A stretch of 22,853 nucleotides of DNA from a virus: positions 1-22,853 of the IMG/VR virus record IMGVR_UViG_3300037963_000139; one strand, written 5' to 3'. The notes under the pieces are model-generated. The model saw only the letters and a list, made by a program, of their open reading frames with translations, was not told where the DNA came from and did not search any database. Positions 15,188 to 21,200 of this stretch are shown piece by piece. A program made the translations under genes and the position numbers. Positions within the stretch are counted from its first letter, which is position 1, and every line of letters begins with the position of its first letter.

Positions 15188-17191
15188 ATGAAAGACAATA
15201 TTATTAATATTAATTTAGAAACAAGCACAGCACCAATAATATCCGAAACTAGAGGTAGGGATTGGATAGAATACGGAACAGATGATTGGCGTAATTTATA
15301 CCCTCAATTCTTAATAGACTTATATTACTCTAGTTCTATTACAGCAGCTATTATTAATGCTACCTCAGAAATGATAGCAGGAGAGGATTTGATAATAGAA
15401 AATGAAGAGGATAGAGATTTAGAGGCTAGGGTAAAACTACAAAACTTTATGGATAGGGCAAACGGAAACGAAAGCCTACATGAAGTTATTAAAAAATTGT
15501 CTTTTGATTTTAAACTACAAGGTGCTTTTGCACTTAATATTGTATGGAGTAAAGATAGAACACAAATAGCAGAAATATATCATGTACCTGTTGAAAAAAT
15601 AAGATGTGCAAAACCTGATAAATTTGGCAAAACACCAGGATATTATATAAGTTCTGATTGGAGTAATACTAGACAAAACAAGCCTTATTACGTACCTGCT
15701 TTTAATGCTAATGATAGAACCTCAGCAAATCAAATAATGTATGCAGGTCTTTATAGCCCTAATATGAATAGCTACTACACCTGTGATTGGGCTTCATGCA
15801 CAAATTGGTGTCTTATAGATTCTAGGATTAGCGAATTTCACTTGAATAATATATCTAGTGGATTTGCAGGTTCTTTTATGATTAATTTTTCAAATGGAAT
15901 ACCAACGCAAGAGGAGAGATTTCAAATAGAGCAAAGCTTAACAGATAAATTTACAGGGCAAAATAATGCAGGTAAATTTGTTTTAACATTTTCAGATGAT
16001 AAGACTAGAACTCCTGAAATACAAGCAATAACACCATCTGATTTAGATAAGCAATACCTAGCATTACAGGAACTATTAACACAAAACATTTTAAGCGGAC
16101 ATAGAGTAACATCTAAAACTCTAATGGGTATTGATAGCAAAAACGGATTTTCATCAAATACAGATGAACTAATAAATGCTGCTGATTTTTACAGACAAAC
16201 AGTAATTATTCCTTTCCAAGATATGCTAATCAAACAGCTTAGAAAAATATTCCAAGTTAACAATATGGATATGCCTGTTCGCTTTGTACAATTAAAACCA
16301 ATCACAGTTCAATTTGATTCTAAGACAATCAGAGAAGTTATGACTACGGACGAAATACGTGAGGAACTGGGGCTTGACAAATTAGGAGGTGAAGATACAA
16401 TAGAGCAGGATGTAAAACTCAGCAAAGTTGGTATGATTGATGGAGAGCCTGTTTTTAGCACCATAGAAGAGGCTGAGGCTTACGCAAAAACAAAAGGGTG
16501 TGAGGGGTACCATGAGCATGAATATGAGGGTAAAACGGCTTATATGGCGTGTGAGGGGCATGAAGAGGCAACAGAACTATCTAAGTTTATTCAGGAATTT
16601 GGTGAGGACGTTCCAGAGGGTTGGGAAATTGTAGATGATGAAATAGTAGATGGTGAGCATCAGGATTTTGATTTTGAAAAGGAATTAAATAAGGTAGCTA
16701 GTGAAAAATTTGAGTTTATATCTACTGGTAGGCAAAACCCAAATGTTAGAAGTGAGCAGGATGGATTAAATAAAGATGGTGATAAGTTTTTTAAGGTAAG
16801 GTACATGTACACCAAAAACAATGCTTTAAGTCAAGAGGGGGAAACTAGAAGTTTTTGTAAATTAATGATGGCTAGTAAAAAAGTGTATCGTAAAGAAGAT
16901 ATTTTAAGAATGTCAACAATACCTGTAAATCCAGGATGGGGGGCTAGGGGTGCTGCTACCTACTCAATTTGGCTGTATAAGGGCGGTGGCAACTGCCATC
17001 ATTACTGGAGGCGAGTTATTTATCAGGCTCCTGCAAGTGATGAGGGTTTTGTTGTTTATCCTGATAATATAACAACAGATAAGATTATAACAGCTACAAA
17101 AGCTAGAAGCGAGGGCTTTACAATAAAAAGAAATGATAGATTAGTTGCTAAGGCACCTAAGACTATGAGAAACGAAGGATTTTTAGATTAA
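15188..17191 (+). CDS. Portal protein with long C-terminal extension
   Basis: A 667-residue protein. Residues about 25-400 fit a phage portal: an N-terminal RDWIEYGTDDWRNLYPQFLIDLY segment, a helix-rich body with SSITAAIINATSEMIAGEDL, a beta region (FALNIVWSKDRTQIAEIYHVPVEKIR), and the late segment ITPSDLDKQYLALQELLTQNILSGHRV, then helices around the channel. The dodecameric portal is the DNA entry and exit pore and docks the terminase. Beyond about residue 400 are two additions: a Cys/His-rich motif at 437-458 (KGCEGYHEHEYEG, YMACEGH) and a domain at about 503-612 with FKVRYMYT, RSFCKLMMASKKVYRKEDI, NPGWGARGAATYSIWLYKGGG and CHHYWRR. I have met similar blocks in Bacteroidota phage head proteins, without known function. 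The gene lies far from terL, an unusual order. Confidence 0.8.
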   Translation: MKDNIININLETSTAPIISETRGRDWIEYGTDDWRNLYPQFLIDLYYSSSITAAIINATSEMIAGEDLIIENEEDRDLEARVKLQNFMDRANGNESLHEVIKKLSFDFKLQGAFALNIVWSKDRTQIAEIYHVPVEKIRCAKPDKFGKTPGYYISSDWSNTRQNKPYYVPAFNANDRTSANQIMYAGLYSPNMNSYYTCDWASCTNWCLIDSRISEFHLNNISSGFAGSFMINFSNGIPTQEERFQIEQSLTDKFTGQNNAGKFVLTFSDDKTRTPEIQAITPSDLDKQYLALQELLTQNILSGHRVTSKTLMGIDSKNGFSSNTDELINAADFYRQTVIIPFQDMLIKQLRKIFQVNNMDMPVRFVQLKPITVQFDSKTIREVMTTDEIREELGLDKLGGEDTIEQDVKLSKVGMIDGEPVFSTIEEAEAYAKTKGCEGYHEHEYEGKTAYMACEGHEEATELSKFIQEFGEDVPEGWEIVDDEIVDGEHQDFDFEKELNKVASEKFEFISTGRQNPNVRSEQDGLNKDGDKFFKVRYMYTKNNALSQEGETRSFCKLMMASKKVYRKEDILRMSTIPVNPGWGARGAATYSIWLYKGGGNCHHYWRRVIYQAPASDEGFVVYPDNITTDKIITATKARSEGFTIKRNDRLVAKAPKTMRNEGFLD

Positions 17192-17199
17192 GATAGATT

Positions 17200-17763
17200 A
17201 TGGCATACGTATTATTTATATCAGAAGATAAACTAAAAGATTCAACAGCTTTGAATCTAAATATAGACACTGCAATTTTATTGCCATTTGTGCGTGAAGC
17301 ACAGAAATTGTATATAGAAACTGCATTAGGCACTCAGCTAACCGCCCATTTGAAAGCACAGATAACAGCAGGAACATTAGCAGGTGCAGACAAAACATTA
17401 GTAGATGATTATATTGCGGAATGTTTGCCTGGATATGCGGTGTATCATGCTATACCATTTTTGAGATTTAAATTTGAGAATGGCAATATTTATTCTAAAA
17501 CATCAGAAACAGGAACACCTTTAAGTACAGAAGAGGCGCAGCATTTGAGAGAGGAAGTTATGAACACAGCTAGTTACTATCGTGAAAGGCTAATAGACTA
17601 TATTAGAAATAATACGTCTAGCTTCCCTGCCTATTCAACAAACTCAGGTGCAGATGTTAGCCCATCAACGGATAACTATTATGCAGGTATGAATTTAGAA
17701 AGACCATCTAATAGAAGTTCTAGATTAACTTTAAGAGATTTTTTAACTCCTGATTTAACATAA
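17200..17763 (+). CDS. Head-tail connector / adaptor protein (DUF6712-like, gp6 type)
   Basis: A 187-residue mostly helical protein. It starts with a short strand (YVLFISEDKLKDSTAL), followed by FVREAQKLYIETALGTQLTAHLKAQI and LVDDYIAECLPGYAVYHAIPFLRFKFENGNIYSK. This matches the plan of gp6-like adaptors in Bacteroidota phages: a helix with the A-Q-x-x-Y-I-x-x-x-L-G signature, then a second helical pair and a loop with G-x-I-x-x-K. The C-terminus (about 130-187) is Ser-, Asn- and Tyr-rich and probably flexible. The protein would form the ring below the portal. The gene follows the portal by 8 bases and shares a base of its TAA with the ATG of the next small frame (TAATG at 17763). Confidence 0.65.
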   Translation: MAYVLFISEDKLKDSTALNLNIDTAILLPFVREAQKLYIETALGTQLTAHLKAQITAGTLAGADKTLVDDYIAECLPGYAVYHAIPFLRFKFENGNIYSKTSETGTPLSTEEAQHLREEVMNTASYYRERLIDYIRNNTSSFPAYSTNSGADVSPSTDNYYAGMNLERPSNRSSRLTLRDFLTPDLT

Positions 17764-17885
17764 TGAAGAAACACTATAAACCAAAAAATACAAATATAAC
17801 TAAGCTTAAATCCTACTTGGAAAGTAAGCCTAAATTAAATAAAAATGAGCGACTTAAAAGACACAATACAAGTAGGGTTAGCTAA
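17763..17885 (+). CDS. Small basic protein, unknown
   Basis: A 40-codon frame starting inside the connector's stop (TAATG) and ending TAA 17883-17885. The product is highly basic (KKHYKPKNTNITKLKS... ending RHNTSRVS), with no membrane segment. Its last 41 bases overlap the start of the next small gene in another frame. The coupling at both ends supports translation, but the sequence resembles nothing I know, so it may be a short regulatory or DNA-binding peptide, or simply a leader that delivers ribosomes to the membrane protein downstream. Confidence 0.4.
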   Translation: MKKHYKPKNTNITKLKSYLESKPKLNKNERLKRHNTSRVS

Positions 17886-18006
17886 TGGTTCAGCTATTGG
17901 TTTTAGCCTAACAGATTGCAACGAAATATTAACTTTTGTATCCTTAGTTTTGGCAATAGGATTTACAATTTATAAATTTATAAAATATGAAAACAATAAT
18001 TTGTAA
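17845..18006 (+). CDS. Small membrane protein, holin-like candidate
   Basis: A 53-codon frame from ATG 17845 to TAA 18004-18006. Residues 1-24 are polar to amphipathic (SDLKDTIQVGLANGSAIGF), residues 27-43 form one hydrophobic segment (EILTFVSLVLAIGFTIY), and the end is short and charged (KFIKYENNN). Small one-membrane-span proteins with this plan lie upstream of endolysins in many phages and act as holins or their partners. It overlaps the previous and next small frames, so expression is probably coupled. A second holin candidate (18583) lies after the endolysin; which is the true holin cannot be read from the sequence. Confidence 0.6.
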   Translation: MSDLKDTIQVGLANGSAIGFSLTDCNEILTFVSLVLAIGFTIYKFIKYENNNL

Positions 18007-18067
18007 AATAATAAACATAATAACAGGCGGTAGGTATTGCTTAAATTCATGTGATAATTGCAGATGA
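17987..18067 (+). CDS. Very short Cys-rich frame (26 codons)
   Basis: It starts at ATG 17987 inside the end of the holin-like gene and stops at TGA 18065-18067, where ATGA joins it to the next small frame. The peptide has a hydrophobic N-terminus (KTIICKIINIITGG) and a Cys cluster at the end (CLNSCDNC). A lipoprotein-like or disulphide-linked spanin-type peptide is conceivable. Only the overlaps on both sides support translation. Confidence 0.3.
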   Translation: MKTIICKIINIITGGRYCLNSCDNCR

Positions 18068-18189
18068 AAAAAAGAAAATTAAATAGCAGCAACCCTAAGT
18101 ATATTAAAACAGATAATAGTGTTAAAATGCGTAACATATTTATTAAAGAAGTTAAGGACTGCAAGATTTACAAATCATATTACATATAA
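18064..18189 (+). CDS. Small basic frame (41 codons)
   Basis: It starts at the ATGA junction with the previous frame and ends at TAA 18187-18189. The product is Lys-rich (KKRKLNSSNPKYIKTDN...) and not recognised. It overlaps the long version of the endolysin frame, and its stop lies one base before TTG 18191, a possible endolysin start. It may serve mainly as a coupling leader for the endolysin. Confidence 0.3.
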   Translation: MKKRKLNSSNPKYIKTDNSVKMRNIFIKEVKDCKIYKSYYI

Positions 18190-18553
18190 TTTGGACTTAA
18201 AATACTTTAAACTATCTGAATTTGATAGCCTTGATGAACCAAACTCAGGTTCAAAAATGGACGAAAAATTCCTAGAAAAATTAGACTATGCCAGGCATAA
18301 TGCAGGTATTCCATTTAAAATAAATAGTGGATATAGAACTAAGGCGTGGAATAGTAAAGTGGGTGGGCGTGTAGGTTCTAGTCATATCAAAGGATTAGCA
18401 GCAGATATTGCATATAATGGCAGCAGAGATAGATATATAATAGTTAAATCTTTAATGGAGGTGGGAATAACAAGAATTGGAATCGGTAAGAGTTTTATAC
18501 ATTGTGATGTTGATAAAGAAAAAGACCAAGAAGTTATTTGGCTTTATAATTAA
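18119..18553 (+). CDS. Endolysin, peptidase M15A (D,D/L,D-carboxypeptidase type)
   Basis: A 144-residue frame from GTG 18119. The catalytic zinc site of peptidase family M15A is complete: SSHIKGLAADI (H89 and D96) and FIHCDVD (H128 and D130). INSGYRTKAWNSKVGG, before the first zinc motif, is also typical. The enzyme cleaves peptidoglycan cross-links at the end of infection. The first 25 residues (LKCVTYLLKKLRT...) do not look like the family, whose members normally begin near LKYFKLSEFDS, so TTG 18191 (giving MDLKYFKLSEFD, 120 residues) is a good alternative start, one base after the upstream small frame ends. There is no signal peptide, so export probably depends on a holin. Confidence 0.85.
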   Translation: MLKCVTYLLKKLRTARFTNHITYNLDLKYFKLSEFDSLDEPNSGSKMDEKFLEKLDYARHNAGIPFKINSGYRTKAWNSKVGGRVGSSHIKGLAADIAYNGSRDRYIIVKSLMEVGITRIGIGKSFIHCDVDKEKDQEVIWLYN

Positions 18554-18582
18554 AATAAATTTACTAACTAAAATAAATAATC

Positions 18583-18777
18583 ATGAATGACTTTTTAAAC
18601 AAGTATCTAATTGGCTCTATGCTTCGCAGCCGCAAGTTCTGGTACACAGTAATTGGAATTGTAACAACTCTATTGAGTGACACTTTTGGATTAAATCCAG
18701 AAGAGGTAAAAAACATTTTAATCAGTATTGGCGCCTTAGTGTTAGGGCAAGGCTTTGCAGATGCAGCAAAGAAGTAA
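18583..18777 (+). CDS. Small membrane protein, holin-like
   Basis: A 64-residue protein. Residues about 14-33 (LRSRKFWYTVIGIVTTLLSD) form a likely membrane segment with a basic N-terminal edge. A polar turn (FGLNPEEVKN) follows, then a second hydrophobic stretch (ILISIGALVLGQGFADA, about 45-61). Small two-segment proteins containing SRKFWYTVIG and a G-Q-G-x-A-D end are common near lysis genes of marine and Bacteroidota phages, where they are called holins by context. It lies 29 bases after the endolysin and overlaps the phosphoesterase gene by 17 bases. Confidence 0.6.
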   Translation: MNDFLNKYLIGSMLRSRKFWYTVIGIVTTLLSDTFGLNPEEVKNILISIGALVLGQGFADAAKK

Positions 18778-19495
18778 TAATAGATACAGATTAAAGCCGC
18801 AAGAGATAGCGGTTATTGAAAAAATGAGGGAAACCGAGGCTAGGAATGTTCTAGTTATCGGTGACCTTCATTGCCCTTGGGATTTAGAAGAGTACTTACC
18901 ATGGGTTGTAGAACAATATAGCACATGGAATTGTACGCAAACAATTTTTATTGGTGATGTGGTAGATTCCGCAGGATATTCGTATCATGAGCAGAATCCT
19001 GATTTGCCATCAGCAGGTGATGAACTTAACCTTGCTATAAAAAGAGTGCAGCGTTGGTATAATGAATTTAACGAAGTTGGAACAAAAGTTATTATAGGAA
19101 ACCATGATAGAATGGCTGCTAGAAAAGCTATGACAGGCGGAATACCCTCAGCCTGGTTAAAGTCTTATAGCGAAGTACTGGGAACTCCTAATTGGGATTT
19201 TGTAGAAAGATATGTGCAAGATGGGGTGCAATATGTGCATGGTGAGGGCGGAACCGCTAGAACAAAATGCAGGGCTGATATGATGAACACAGTACAAGGG
19301 CATCTACATACTCAATGTTACACAGAGCATTATGTAGGTAGAAATTTTAGGGTGTTTGGAACTCAGGTTGGAACAGGCATAAATTTTACAAATCTAAGCT
19401 TTAATTACGCAAGAGCAGGTAAAAAACCTGCTATTGGTTGTGCAGTCATACTTAATAACGGAACACTACCTATTAATCTATTAATGCCGCTATAA
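18761..19495 (+). CDS. Calcineurin-like metallophosphoesterase
   Basis: A 244-residue protein from ATG 18761; two further codons back to TTG 18755 are possible but less likely. All metal-binding motifs of the calcineurin-like superfamily are present in order: VIGDLHCPW (D35, H37), FIGDVVDS (D66), IIGNHDR (N114, H115), VHGEGG (H160) and GHLHTQ (H181, H183). It should hydrolyse a phosphoester, perhaps of nucleic acid or a nucleotide. GDLHCPWD followed by GDVVD with a Ser- and Tyr-rich insert is typical of phage members. Its position overlapping a holin-like gene at the end of the late block is striking, since such enzymes more often sit with replication genes. The substrate cannot be inferred. 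Confidence 0.85.
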   Translation: MQQRSNNRYRLKPQEIAVIEKMRETEARNVLVIGDLHCPWDLEEYLPWVVEQYSTWNCTQTIFIGDVVDSAGYSYHEQNPDLPSAGDELNLAIKRVQRWYNEFNEVGTKVIIGNHDRMAARKAMTGGIPSAWLKSYSEVLGTPNWDFVERYVQDGVQYVHGEGGTARTKCRADMMNTVQGHLHTQCYTEHYVGRNFRVFGTQVGTGINFTNLSFNYARAGKKPAIGCAVILNNGTLPINLLMPL

Positions 19496-19575
19496 TGAGC
19501 GAAAAACAAACAAATATACGCCTGTTTATATTGTATTTTTTAATCATTTTTAGCATTATTTTGCTTAATTTATAA
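19495..19575 (+). CDS. Very short membrane peptide (26 codons)
   Basis: ATG 19495 shares a base with the phosphoesterase stop (TAATG), and TAA is at 19573-19575. Seven polar residues are followed by about 17 hydrophobic ones (LFILYFLIIFSIILLNL), a clear single membrane span. The coupling at the start and position at the end of the lysis block make it a candidate lysis accessory peptide. In such AT-rich DNA a chance hydrophobic frame of this length is also possible. Confidence 0.4.
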   Translation: MSEKQTNIRLFILYFLIIFSIILLNL

Positions 19576-19631
19576 GTTTTTTTAAAATAATTTACTAGAT
19601 ATAAAAGCATTTTTTTTAATATTTTTTGTGA

Positions 19632-19645
19632 ATAAACTTGTTTAT
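19632..19645. promoter_or_regulatory. Palindromic operator candidate over the early -33 element
   Basis: ATAAAC, TT, GTTTAT forms a perfect 6+2+6 inverted repeat that covers the TTG of the early promoter (19638-19640). This is the usual place for a repressor to block RNA polymerase. No repressor gene is seen in the window. Confidence 0.4.
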
Positions 19646-19667
19646 ATCATTTTTTGTTGTATCTTTG
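19638..19667 (+). promoter_or_regulatory. Early promoter, Bacteroidota -33/-7 type
   Basis: TTG at 19638-19640, a 19-base spacer and TATCTTTG at 19660-19667 match the Bacteroidota primary sigma consensus (TTG, about 19, TAnnTTTG). Transcription should start near 19673-19675 and run into the small-gene and replication block from 19692. It points to control by the host RNA polymerase immediately after infection. Confidence 0.85.
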
Positions 19668-19678
19668 TACCATAATTA

Positions 19679-19697
19679 AAAACAAAGAAAAATGAAA
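19679..19697 (+). repeat. Repeated translation leader, copy 1
   Basis: AAAACAAAGAAAAATGAAA is identical at 19679-19697 and 19920-19938, each including the start codon of a small early gene. The start at 20134 has a related leader (AAAACAAAATAAAAGTGAAA). No Shine-Dalgarno site is present. The A-rich leader fits Bacteroidota translation initiation. Confidence 0.6.
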
Positions 19698-19907
19698 ACA
19701 ACAGAATTTAAAAAACAACTAATTAAAGAAAAAGAAAAAATAACTTTTCAAATAGAAAAAGTGCTTCAAGAAAGTAAAAATTTTAAACTTGGAACTAAAG
19801 AAATGCAACATCTAAATAAACTACATTTTCGGTTACGTGGTAAACTTGGTGCTATTGATACTTTGCTATGGACAGAAGATGTAATTGAAGAACTTAATAA
19901 TAAATAA
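19692..19907 (+). CDS. Small early helical protein, unknown
   Basis: A 71-residue protein, first gene after the early promoter. It is Lys- and Glu-rich and predicted helical throughout (TEFKKQLIKEKEKITFQIEK, then NKLHFRLRGKLGAIDTLLW), with no Cys, signal or membrane segment. A two-helix hairpin is likely. Immediate-early small proteins of phages often modify host functions, but no sequence feature identifies a target here. The leader, identical to that at 19933, supports the start. Confidence 0.5.
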   Translation: MKTTEFKKQLIKEKEKITFQIEKVLQESKNFKLGTKEMQHLNKLHFRLRGKLGAIDTLLWTEDVIEELNNK

Positions 19908-19919
19908 AATATAAATACT

Positions 19920-19938
19920 AAAACAAAGAAAAATGAAA
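19920..19938 (+). repeat. Repeated translation leader, copy 2
   Basis: This is the second identical copy of the 19-base leader found at 19679-19697. It ends with the start codon and second codon of the 58-codon gene at 19933. Confidence 0.6.
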
Positions 19939-20109
19939 GCAAAAATAATAGAAATTAACAATACTTTAACTCACAAAGGAATCAAAAATAAATATGGTTT
20001 ATTTGTATTATCTACAAAAGACAAATATATTAATGAGTTTGTTTGTTACTCAGACAACAAAAAAAGTTTGATAAATTTTTCAAAAGGATATTACACTATA
20101 ATTAAATAA
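19933..20109 (+). CDS. Small early protein, unknown (58 residues)
   Basis: A frame of 58 codons from ATG 19933 to TAA 20107-20109. The product is a small Lys-, Asn- and Tyr-rich protein with alternating strands (KAKIIEINNTL, YGLFVLSTKD, EFVCYSDNKKSLINF, GYYTIIK), which suggests a small beta domain. It carries the same leader as the gene before it, strong support that it is translated. No family is recognised. It belongs to the early operon. Confidence 0.5.
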   Translation: MKAKIIEINNTLTHKGIKNKYGLFVLSTKDKYINEFVCYSDNKKSLINFSKGYYTIIK

Positions 20110-20133
20110 TTAATAACTAAAAACAAAATAAAA

Positions 20134-20391
20134 GTGAAAACAAATTACAAAATTACAAACAAAGTAAGCGGTAACACGCAAATTATGAACCAACAAGAAA
20201 AGGATATATTTTTTTCTTATAGCAAAACTCAAATGTCAAATTGGAATAAGTATGGAAAGCGTAATATGATAGATGATTATTATATTGAGGAAATTAACTA
20301 CTTAAATAAAATACCTGTTTGGCTAATAACAAGTGTATTAATTGCAGCTACTATTTGTTCTATGTTGCTTCATATACAATTAAACTACTAA
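20134..20391 (+). CDS. Small early protein with C-terminal membrane segment
   Basis: An 85-residue protein with a GTG start (20134) and an A-rich leader related to the two preceding genes. The first 58 residues are polar with many Asn, Tyr and Lys (KTNYKITNKVSGNTQ, DIFFSYSKTQMSNWNKYGKR). Residues about 61-80 are hydrophobic (VWLITSVLIAATICSMLL), then a short polar tail. The topology is probably tail-anchored with the main part in the cytoplasm. Early membrane proteins of phages can act in superinfection exclusion or host takeover; nothing in the sequence says which. Confidence 0.5.
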   Translation: MKTNYKITNKVSGNTQIMNQQEKDIFFSYSKTQMSNWNKYGKRNMIDDYYIEEINYLNKIPVWLITSVLIAATICSMLLHIQLNY

Positions 20392-20393
20392 TT

Positions 20394-20726
20394 ATGGAAT
20401 TGATAGCACAAGATTTTTATTTTTATAATAACGAAATTTACAAGACAATAGAAAAGCTGTCGCCTGATGGTTGGTTTACAGACCTTAAAAAAGTTGAGCC
20501 TAGCATTAGAATCTTTGGAACGCAAGAACAGATAAACAAAGCTTTAGATGATTATATAGAACTAACAGGGCTTAATTTAGATGAAGGTTTTGATTTTAAG
20601 CCTGAGCCAAAAGATTCACGTTTTTATGACAAAGATAGAAATGAGGTCATTAAAAAGAAACTAAAAGAATACAAGGAATTATATAATAAAATGGATAATA
20701 ACTTAGCACTAATAACAACGATATGA
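20394..20726 (+). CDS. Early protein, unknown (110 residues)
   Basis: A 110-residue protein. I chose ATG 20394, two bases after the previous stop. A longer frame back to TTG 20319 would overlap the membrane segment of the previous gene and is unlikely. The protein begins MELIAQDFYFYNNEIYKTIEKLSP with WFTDLKKVEPSIRIFGT, continues with a helical QEQINKALDDYIELTG and has a Lys-rich helical end (NEVIKKKLKEYKELYNKM). No known domain is recognised. Its ATG and stop are tightly packed between neighbours, and it ends with an ATGA overlap into the next gene, so it is expressed with the recombination-like gene. Confidence 0.5.
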   Translation: MELIAQDFYFYNNEIYKTIEKLSPDGWFTDLKKVEPSIRIFGTQEQINKALDDYIELTGLNLDEGFDFKPEPKDSRFYDKDRNEVIKKKLKEYKELYNKMDNNLALITTI

Positions 20727-21106
20727 AAACTAATATTTTAAAAGAAAAGTATATAAAATACGAATTAACAAAAGATGATGTTTTTAAGCATCAACACTAT
20801 ATAATAATTACAAGGTCAGGAATAGAAAAAATACAAGCTATTGAAAACATACATATTACTTACAATGTAATTAAATGTGAAACTAATTTTGCTGCTGTTC
20901 AGGCTACTGCAATCAAAAACGAAAACACAATACAAACATTTGGCTCGGCACTAAAAGGTGACACATTTAAGGAGGGTAACACCAATAGTTGGTACGTAAT
21001 GGAAATGGCAGAAAAAAGAGCCATGAGCAGAGCAGTATTGAAGCTAACAGGCTTTTATGAGTTGGGAGTATTTGGCGAAGATGAATCAGAAGAATTTAAA
21101 AAATAA
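20723..21106 (+). CDS. Possible recombination/ssDNA-annealing protein (ERF/Rad52-like character), uncertain
   Basis: A 127-residue protein sharing ATGA with the upstream gene. The C-terminal half contains YVMEMAEKRAMSRAVLKLTG followed by FYELGVFGEDE. A helix of the form MAEKRAxxRAxLxLTG close to a G-V-x-G-E-D-E end recalls the end of the core in phage ssDNA-annealing proteins (ERF, Rad52/Sak) and recurs in a common Bacteroidota phage protein. The N-terminal half (HIIITRSGIEKIQAIENIHITYN-like, then NFAAVQATAIKN) is beta-rich. The location just before SSB and replication genes fits. The protein is short for an annealase, so it could be a divergent or accessory member. Homology has not been tested. 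Confidence 0.4.
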   Translation: MKTNILKEKYIKYELTKDDVFKHQHYIIITRSGIEKIQAIENIHITYNVIKCETNFAAVQATAIKNENTIQTFGSALKGDTFKEGNTNSWYVMEMAEKRAMSRAVLKLTGFYELGVFGEDESEEFKK

Positions 21107-21109
21107 CAT

Positions 21110-21181
21110 GAGGGGGTTTTAAGCAATTATTAATTATTAATGTCGCTGTTATACTTTGTAAATGCTTCCCCCCTCTTTTTT
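21110..21181 (+). terminator. Long-loop terminator / structured RNA between early genes
   Basis: GAGGGGG (21110-21116) pairs with CCCCCTC (21069 not involved; 21169-21175), and AAGCA (21121-21125) pairs with TGCTT (21163-21167), separated by a small internal loop. The apical loop is 37 bases and AT-rich. Six T follow (21176-21181). This fits a terminator or attenuator in the early operon, with an unusually large loop that may hold a regulatory or small-RNA function. Confidence 0.6.
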
Positions 21182-21200
21182 ATTAACTAAACTATAAAAC

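Noticed and set aside
20319-20393. TTG start extending the 20394 gene by 25 codons
   Set aside because: The extension overlaps the membrane segment of the previous gene, and ATG 20394 directly after its stop is a much better start.
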